NCBI GenBank assembly: GCA_016784545.1
Contig: JADHUM010000040.1
Location: 1-39,322, forward strand
DNA: 39,322 bases
Origin: Candidatus Neomarinimicrobiota bacterium
Lineage (GTDB): Bacteria; Fidelibacterota; UBA8477; JABMPR01
Reading direction: 5' to 3'
In this document: positions 34,771 through 39,322 of the stretch, in pieces
Numbering within the stretch: the first letter of the stretch is position 1
How the letters are laid out: each line of letters begins with the position of its first letter
Notes under the pieces: model-generated
What the model saw: only the letters and a program-made list of their open reading frames with translations
Told to the model about the DNA's origin: nothing
Databases searched by the model: none
Translations under genes and position numbers: made by a program

Positions 34771-37131
34771 CTAGAATTTGAATTCAACACCAAATGTAGG
34801 CAGGAAGGGAAACATTCCGATTCCCTCAACGGTCCCTGCTGCCAGGTCCCAATTGTAAACAAAGGTGTTAAAATGATTGGTTGCGTTGATAATCTGCACT
34901 TTGAACAGACCCTCAAGGTTGAAAGGGTTGATCACACGTGAATAACTCACATCTACTCTGAAATAGTTTGGATAGCGTGCTGAGTTTCGATTGCCCTTGA
35001 TCTCTGTAAGATTCGTATAGGGATTACCATAATCAAAAGTTGATCCATTTTGCGTGTAGATATAGCCAACAGTCGGTGTATAAAGGTTTGAACTGCTGCT
35101 ACTGAGTGTTAGACCAAAACTATTTTTGCTTGAGGCAGCGTAGCTAAGAACGACATTTGCTGAAAAGGGTTGATCAAATTTGGATTTATAAATCTCACCT
35201 TCACTCTCCAAAATTAGACCATCCCCATTGAAATCGAATTCTTGAGAGCTATTCATAATTGAAAGACCGACCCAGCCAGTAAGTTTACCAGCGTTCCTTT
35301 TTAGAAGGAACTCGGCACCATAAACCTCTGCCGTACCCTCTGTATAATCATCATCAGGATCTATAAAACTTTGATTGGGGTTGATGACCAGGGTGTTGCT
35401 GTAGGGTTTGTAATAGCCTTCAACACTGGTAAACCACCCATCACCGAGCCACTGCTCAAGACCGAGGATAAAGTGCTGTACTCGTTTGGCACCATAATTT
35501 TCAGGGATGGGATTCCAGAAGTCAACTATACTCAAGATGGCATCTTCATCCTGGGCTGTAAAGATGAACTGGTTATATATTCCCCAGGCACCTTTCAAGG
35601 CCAAATCCTTATTAAACAGGTATTTAAATCCAAGTCTGGGTTCATAATAGAGATTATCATGAGCAGAATATTTAGTGATGCGCATACCGGCCTGCAGCAT
35701 GAAGACTGGATTGGGCTGCCATTTATCCTGGAGGATAGCGCTGTAAATCGTGTTGTCCTCTTGCTCATCAATAAAACTGATAATTCCATCACCAATATTA
35801 AAATTGACACCCAGGGCTTTAATTTCCAAACCTGTGGTGACTGTATGTGCTGATGAGATGTACCAATCCAAATTTTCTTTGACCGTCCAATCATTTATTT
35901 CATTAAAAACGACAAATTCTGCCTCAGCAATTGAGCCTGAAGTATCGGTGGCAGAATATTGAAGATTTACATCAAACTTATAGCTGGTGTTAGCCAGAGA
36001 GAGGGTGGAAACAATTTTTGTGTTAGGTACCCAGCGCCATTCAGTACTCCTTGTAGAATTACCCCAATCCCAGCGGAAGTTTACATCTGAATCTGACTGT
36101 TCAAGCTGGAATTCAATTCGGTCACGACCTTGGTACTGGGAAAAGCTGAAGCGGTTGGTTGGATTGATATTCTGGATGATTTTTCCCTGGAAATCATAAA
36201 AATAATAGGACCAGTCCATGGGCTCATCCTTGGCCCAATAATAGATCCGGGCGAGTTGATCAAAATAGGTTCGTCTGCCAGAGAACAGCCATGAGCCTTT
36301 GCCAATGGGACCTTCAAGCAAAATCTTGGAGCTAAGTAAATTGACCTCGCCTGCGACCTGACTCAGATCGAAATAATCACCTAATTTATTGCCAGTAACA
36401 TTTTTTTTCTGTCTAGAATCGCCTTCCCGACCCGTGATACTCAATACAGAGGAAATACGATTCCCATACTTAGCGGGAAAGCCACCTGCAATAAATTCAG
36501 CATCGGCGATGGCATCGGCATTGAATGTTGAGAAGACCCCCCCTAAATGAAATGGATTGTAGATCTCGATTCCGTCCAGCATGATCAGGTTTTCGTCTGG
36601 ACTGCCACCTCGAACAACCAGTGCTGATGAAAAATCGCTTGATGATTGGACTCCGGGCAAAAGTTGCAGCGTCCTAAAAATATCGGCTTCTACAAAGGCC
36701 GGCATGAGCTTCACATCGCGCATTGACAGGCTGACAGCACTAACTTCTACCTGTCTCTCAAATCGCTGCCTCTCACCAGTAACCACAACTTCCTGTCCCT
36801 CTATATCAGCAGGTTCCATCTCAAAATCCTGGCGCTGCTCAAGCCCGGCAACGACTGAAATCTCGCGTTCAACGCGCTCATGACCAATAATGGTAACCAG
36901 CATGGTATAATTGCCTGCCGGTATATTGCTTATGGTATAGTAACCAGCGATATCACTTGCTGCACCGATCCCCGTGCCTTTGATAGTTACATTACCGTAC
37001 ATGAGGGGTTCACCCGTATCGGCGTGGCGGAGATTTCCATTAATCCTGCCAAACCTTTCTTGAGCAATACCTTGATCCACCAGAATGAGTGACAGGATGA
37101 ATATCCAGTTCAGGAGCGTGTATCTTTTCAT
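34771..37131 (-). CDS. TonB-dependent outer-membrane receptor with CarboxypepD_reg-like domain
   Basis: This 786-residue protein has a signal peptide (about 1-23, ending GIAQ), then a CarboxypepD_reg-like beta-sandwich (27-108: GRINGNLRHADTGEPLMYGNVTI, GYYTISNIPAGNYTM), then a plug domain (about 130-245: LMPAFVEADIFRTLQLLPGV, VVRGGSPDENLIMLDGIEIYNP, AKYGNRISSVLSI), and a 22-strand-type barrel ending in GVEFKF, the terminal Phe typical of outer-membrane proteins. It imports a ligand using TonB energy; barrel content does not reveal which. No clear TonB box precedes the plug. It is the first gene of a two-gene operon with the DUF4249-like lipoprotein; a good promoter match lies 55 nt upstream. 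Confidence 0.93.
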   Translation of the reverse strand: MKRYTLLNWIFILSLILVDQGIAQERFGRINGNLRHADTGEPLMYGNVTIKGTGIGAASDIAGYYTISNIPAGNYTMLVTIIGHERVEREISVVAGLEQRQDFEMEPADIEGQEVVVTGERQRFERQVEVSAVSLSMRDVKLMPAFVEADIFRTLQLLPGVQSSSDFSSALVVRGGSPDENLIMLDGIEIYNPFHLGGVFSTFNADAIADAEFIAGGFPAKYGNRISSVLSITGREGDSRQKKNVTGNKLGDYFDLSQVAGEVNLLSSKILLEGPIGKGSWLFSGRRTYFDQLARIYYWAKDEPMDWSYYFYDFQGKIIQNINPTNRFSFSQYQGRDRIEFQLEQSDSDVNFRWDWGNSTRSTEWRWVPNTKIVSTLSLANTSYKFDVNLQYSATDTSGSIAEAEFVVFNEINDWTVKENLDWYISSAHTVTTGLEIKALGVNFNIGDGIISFIDEQEDNTIYSAILQDKWQPNPVFMLQAGMRITKYSAHDNLYYEPRLGFKYLFNKDLALKGAWGIYNQFIFTAQDEDAILSIVDFWNPIPENYGAKRVQHFILGLEQWLGDGWFTSVEGYYKPYSNTLVINPNQSFIDPDDDYTEGTAEVYGAEFLLKRNAGKLTGWVGLSIMNSSQEFDFNGDGLILESEGEIYKSKFDQPFSANVVLSYAASSKNSFGLTLSSSSSNLYTPTVGYIYTQNGSTFDYGNPYTNLTEIKGNRNSARYPNYFRVDVSYSRVINPFNLEGLFKVQIINATNHFNTFVYNWDLAAGTVEGIGMFPFLPTFGVEFKF

Positions 37132-37186
37132 TCGATCTTCTTTCTATATCAGCCTATTCCAGTCAGGGCTGTTTACTGACGCCAAC

Positions 37187-37215
37187 ATTCTAATCCTGAA
37201 ATGAATGGACTGCAA
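37187..37215 (-). promoter_or_regulatory. Sigma-70-type promoter of the TonB receptor operon
   Basis: On the minus strand TTGCAG (37215-37210) and TAGAAT (37192-37187) are separated by exactly 17 nt. The predicted transcript start near 37180 gives a leader of about 50 nt. A 9-bp tandem repeat ATGAGCGTT (37223-37240) lies just upstream of the -35 and could be a regulator site. Confidence 0.6.
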
Positions 37216-37426
37216 TAAAATAATGAGCGTTATGAGCGTTATTAATCAACAGGTGAGTCCGAAGCTCTCAATTTATATTGAGTTCTGGATTGTCACATTC
37301 ATTCCCCATGTCCATCTCAGCATCTCTTTTATCACGGAGCGAATGTAAACGATAACTGGTGGGAGGTGAGTTTTATTCGTGGAACAGCAGACCTGGAGTG
37401 TTAAACTTATGTTTGGTGGGATAAGT
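37216..37426. other. Non-coding stretch upstream of the TonB receptor promoter
   Basis: Between the promoter at 37187-37215 and the terminator at 37427 I see no reading frame with a credible start and no RNA gene. The only structure is the ATGAGCGTT tandem repeat at 37223-37240. Confidence 0.5.
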
Positions 37427-37458
37427 AAAAAGAAGGCAGGACCCCCTGCCTTCTTTTT
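37427..37458 (-). terminator. Rho-independent terminator of the DUF6249-like gene
   Basis: AAAAAGAAGGCAGG (37427-37440) and CCTGCCTTCTTTTT (37445-37458) form a perfect 14-bp stem around a 4-nt loop, with the T-run built into the stem. It lies 28 nt beyond the stop at 37486. Confidence 0.88.
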
Positions 37459-37485
37459 ACGAAAGTGGAAATAAATAAGAGGGTA

Positions 37486-37842
37486 TTAGTTCTCTTCTGA
37501 ATCTCCCTTTTGTTGATCGATGCGATAGACAATAAGATAGGCTGCACCAACTGCTGCGGGTATTAATCCCCAGACCCACATACCTGATGGGGCATCATCG
37601 GGTATGGCCAAAGCCATTCCGAGGGTCATGATGATTCCCAGAAAAAGCCATATCAATCCAGGTAAGAGGCGATTCTTATTTACATCTGGAAATTTTACAT
37701 CAACCCCTTTTTCAATGGCTGCGAGAATTTCAGTGCTCTCGATTTTTCTTTTCTGATTTTTTAAGATCATGGCGGCAATCGCTACCGCGCCGACAACTAA
37801 GAACATAGCGATTGGAACAAAGGCTTCCATTGCGGTATTCAT
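37486..37842 (-). CDS. Small membrane protein, DUF6249-like
   Basis: The 118-residue protein has three predicted membrane helices (about 7-27, 61-80 and 88-108) and a short cytoplasmic segment (KNQKRKIESTEILAAIEKGVDVKFP). The LAAIEKGVDV... followed by LLPGLIWLFLGI pattern matches the small DUF6249-type proteins often found beside ECF sigma factors. AAAGGAG precedes the ATG at 37842. It is divergent from the sigma factor gene with 151 bp between the two starts. A role in envelope sensing is suggested only by position. Confidence 0.8.
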   Translation of the reverse strand: MNTAMEAFVPIAMFLVVGAVAIAAMILKNQKRKIESTEILAAIEKGVDVKFPDVNKNRLLPGLIWLFLGIIMTLGMALAIPDDAPSGMWVWGLIPAAVGAAYLIVYRIDQQKGDSEEN

Positions 37843-37903
37843 TGTATTCTCCTTTTATATAGATTTTAGGTTCATCGTGGTATTAGACCGAGATCTATTT
37901 GTT

Positions 37904-37964
37904 TTTGTTGCATCTTTTTACTTATTTTTTGAAGAATTTTTATTTTTAGTCAAACTGCAACAAA
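37904..37964. promoter_or_regulatory. Inverted repeat in the leader between DUF6249-like and sigma genes
   Basis: TTTGTTGCA (37904-37912) and TGCAACAAA (37956-37964) are a perfect 9-bp inverted repeat separated by 43 nt of very T-rich sequence, in the divergent regulatory region. It could be paired operator half-sites or a leader stem. Role inferred only. Confidence 0.35.
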
Positions 37965-37993
37965 TCAACATTATTCCAGGTCTAAGTATTAAT

Positions 37994-38545
37994 ATGATCA
38001 ATATGATTCCCAGAGTTCAAAAAGAAGCAGATCACCTCTTTCGGGATATAGTAAAGAATCATAGTAGTCTTATTTATAATCTGGCGCTGATGAAATGCAA
38101 TCAGGTCACCCTGGCCGAAGATATCTGTCAGGAAACATTTATTCGGGTTTATAAAGGGCTGCAAAATTTCAGAGATGATTCTCAGCTGGGTACCTGGATA
38201 TATCGAATTGCCCTAAATGTATGCCATACCATGATCAAAAAAGAGTCTCAGCTATCCTCAAGAATGATTCCTCTGGGGGAAAGGGCGGATCTGGAACCTG
38301 AAGAACTCAATAGCGATGTCCAGGATATTTTTATCCAGGAAGTGGAAAAAGACCAAATCAGAGAAGCAGTTTCAGCTTTATCCCCCCTGCAATCTGACGC
38401 GATCACACTTTACTATTTAAAGGAATTTCAATACACAGAGGTGGCCGAAATTATGGATATTCCCTTAAATACGGTAAAATCCCATATTCGCAGAGCCAAA
38501 GCCAATTTGAAACTAATGTTAATGGAGGTCTATAGTGAGACCTGA
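37994..38545 (+). CDS. ECF RNA polymerase sigma factor
   Basis: The 183-residue ECF (sigma-24/RpoE-like) factor has region 2 at about 12-80 (LAEDICQETFIRVYKGLQNF, DDSQLGTWIYRIALNVCHTMI) and region 4 at about 123-175 (SALSPLQSDAITLYYLKEFQYTEVAEIMDIPLNTVKSHIRRAKANLK, a clear HTH). The frame is open upstream to 37769, but those residues antisense to the DUF6249 gene have no sigma homology, so I start at the ATG at 37994; 38003 is an equally good choice since neither has a clear SD. The stop overlaps the GTG of the next gene by 11 nt, as in sigma/anti-sigma pairs. Confidence 0.9.
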   Translation: MINMIPRVQKEADHLFRDIVKNHSSLIYNLALMKCNQVTLAEDICQETFIRVYKGLQNFRDDSQLGTWIYRIALNVCHTMIKKESQLSSRMIPLGERADLEPEELNSDVQDIFIQEVEKDQIREAVSALSPLQSDAITLYYLKEFQYTEVAEIMDIPLNTVKSHIRRAKANLKLMLMEVYSET

Positions 38546-38912
38546 TAATTCCACCAAGCAAGATGTCATTGATGCCCTACTTGAAAATTCCTGGGAGAAC
38601 CCGCCAGCACATCTTGAGCAACAACTTATGGCAATCCCATCGCAAATTGTTTTGGCTCAAAATCGTCAGCTTGATCGAATCTCCTTATTTCTCAATGGAA
38701 TTCTCATGTTGTGGGGTGCAGGTATGCTAATGTTTTTCTGGACACCACTGAAGGGCATGCTAGCCTCCTTGTCTCAGGGTGCCATTGGATTCAGCGCCTT
38801 ATCTCCTCAAATGTTGATGCATCCCATTGTAGGATTAATTGCCTTGACCTGTTTACTCTTGGGTTGGGTTTGGGTGGACACAGAAAAGCATCCGGGGCTC
38901 ACAAAGGTTTAA
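38535..38912 (+). CDS. Small two-helix membrane protein, putative anti-sigma factor
   Basis: The start is a GTG at 38535 with GGAGG 7 nt upstream, inside the end of the sigma gene, so the two are translationally coupled. The 125 residues comprise a cytoplasmic N-terminal segment (about 1-47, ALLENSWENPPAHLEQQLMAIPSQ) and two membrane helices (about 50-70 and 96-114). Position and topology suggest an anti-sigma factor, but no zinc-binding HxxxCxxC motif is present, so it would not be of the ZAS type. The N-terminal PPAHLEQQL segment is reminiscent of the start of many anti-sigma proteins. No database family is recognised with confidence. Confidence 0.75.
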   Translation: MRPDNSTKQDVIDALLENSWENPPAHLEQQLMAIPSQIVLAQNRQLDRISLFLNGILMLWGAGMLMFFWTPLKGMLASLSQGAIGFSALSPQMLMHPIVGLIALTCLLLGWVWVDTEKHPGLTKV

Positions 38913-39015
38913 AAATAAAGTGGCTGTCCCATATGAGTGGCCTTTTTATTTAGGGTAAAATGGTATAAGGGTAGGGTTATACTCGCATAATATGACTGTG
39001 ATTCAATTTAATCTC

Positions 39016-39072
39016 ACAACGATGATCACGAATCTAAACTGGACTATTCGTTCTTTTCGTTTTCTTCGTTGT
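39016..39072. repeat. Intergenic nested imperfect palindrome, copy 2
   Basis: ACAACGA (39016-39022) and ACGAAT (39028-39033) are mirrored by ATTCGT (39046-39051) and TCGTTGT (39066-39072), then a run of seven A. The arm words and the trailing A-run match the copy at 4151-4298. The surrounding stretch 38913-39187 has no gene; a weak hairpin with TTTTTATTT at about 38921-38951 may end the sigma operon. Confidence 0.45.
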
Positions 39073-39187
39073 AAAAAAATGGGAGTTAAGCTGTTTGCTG
39101 AGGCCGCATCCAAATCCTGAATGAAAATTGAGATAATTAGATGCAAGTCGAGACATTTTAGAGATTTCTGAACCAAACATCCCTATA

Positions 39188-39322
39188 ATCGAGTAGGAGG
39201 ATAGGGATTAATTCCCTATCCGTCCTCTCACACCACCCTGCGTACGGTTCCGTACAGGGCGGTTCCTTAATTTACACCTTAACATTTCGGTAATAATCCG
39301 TGAAAAAGAGGTATCCAGCTTC
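39188..39322 (-). mobile_element. Group II intron, 3' end (domains V-VI), truncated by window edge
   Basis: On the minus strand domain V is at 39266-39233: ACCGCCCTG pairs with CAGGGTGGT (9 bp, one wobble), then a 2-nt CG bulge and a TACG/CGTA helix capped by GAAC; a CGC triad lies in the 5' strand. Domain VI follows: GGATAGGGA/TCCCTATCC with an AATTAA-type loop, AGGA/TCCT, a bulged A (complement of 39194) and GAG/CTC. The intron would end CTCGAT at 39188, placing the bulged A seven nt from the end, as expected for the lariat branch point. The body and reverse transcriptase lie beyond the right edge. Confidence 0.85.
39272..39322 (-). CDS. Group II intron reverse transcriptase/maturase, last 16 residues (partial)
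   Basis: The reverse strand reads EAGYLFFTDYYRNVKV followed by TAA at 39272, in frame from the window edge. A GYxxxxxYY pattern near the C-terminus is usual in the X/maturase end of group II intron-encoded proteins, and the stop sits a few nt before domain V, where such ORFs end. Only the context supports the assignment. Confidence 0.55.
   Translation of the reverse strand, partial: EAGYLFFTDYYRNVKV

Noticed and set aside
37769-37993. N-terminal extension of the sigma factor frame
   Set aside because: It runs antisense to the DUF6249-like gene and through its leader and has no sigma-factor similarity; the factor is full length from 37994.
1-39322. CRISPR arrays, tRNA genes, prophage or integrase genes
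   Set aside because: I saw no regularly spaced repeats, no tRNA T-arm-like GGTTCGAATCC patterns with acceptor pairing, and no phage structural or integrase genes.

Overview
The window looks like a chromosomal segment of a Gram-negative bacterium of the FCB superphylum. Three things point there: a secreted M6 protease ending in an SYPNPFNP-type sorting domain, a TonB-dependent receptor with a CarboxypepD_reg-like domain paired with a DUF4249-like lipoprotein, and single-chain glycyl-tRNA synthetase. The mix of fatty-acid oxidation genes with type IX-like sorting would suit Candidatus Marinimicrobia (Neomarinimicrobiota) or a neighbour such as Calditrichota, but that placement is inference. Most of the window is housekeeping. 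I see no prophage, plasmid functions, CRISPR array or tRNA gene.

Layout. (1) 1-6140, all minus: a truncated EamA transporter, the secreted M6 protease, a phosphoglycolate phosphatase-like HAD hydrolase and etfB-etfA. A clean TetR-type palindrome lies upstream of etfBA. (2) 6410-10416: a large lipoprotein with a six-hairpin glycosidase-like domain and a carbohydrate-binding-like C-terminus (plus), convergent with a class B acid phosphatase lipoprotein (minus), then a PAP2 phosphatase (plus). (3) 10520-19821, minus: a small HTH/lysine-rich/coiled-coil protein, then a tight seven-gene run transcribed recJ-fabH-acyl-CoA dehydrogenase-pgpH-ybeY-CNNM/CorC-mazG. (4) 19936-27621, minus: RNase P RNA with a large P12, a C4 zinc-ribbon coiled-coil protein, topA-glyQS, galE and a glutaryl-CoA-dehydrogenase-like gene. 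(5) 27741-29268, plus: a FetAB-like ABC exporter. (6) 29265-32560, minus: polX-nth-acyP-arsC/spx-like-PC4, with epmA divergent from polX. (7) 33623-37131, minus: a TonB receptor and its lipoprotein partner. (8) 37486-38912: a DUF6249-like membrane protein divergent from an ECF sigma factor and a small membrane protein. (9) 39188-39322: the 3' end of a group II intron (minus), cut by the window edge.

Functional links. EtfAB is the electron acceptor for the two acyl-CoA dehydrogenases (15929-17077, 26446-27621), so an acyl-CoA oxidation module is spread over three loci. polX and nth form a translationally coupled base-excision-repair pair. The most unusual points are a PolX-type protein that has lost all three polymerase carboxylates but keeps its PHP nuclease motifs, the group II intron 3' end, the palindrome in front of etfBA, the enlarged P12 of RNase P RNA, and two copies of an intergenic nested palindrome. 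I did not find a complete new defence or metabolic system, and most regions are ordinary.
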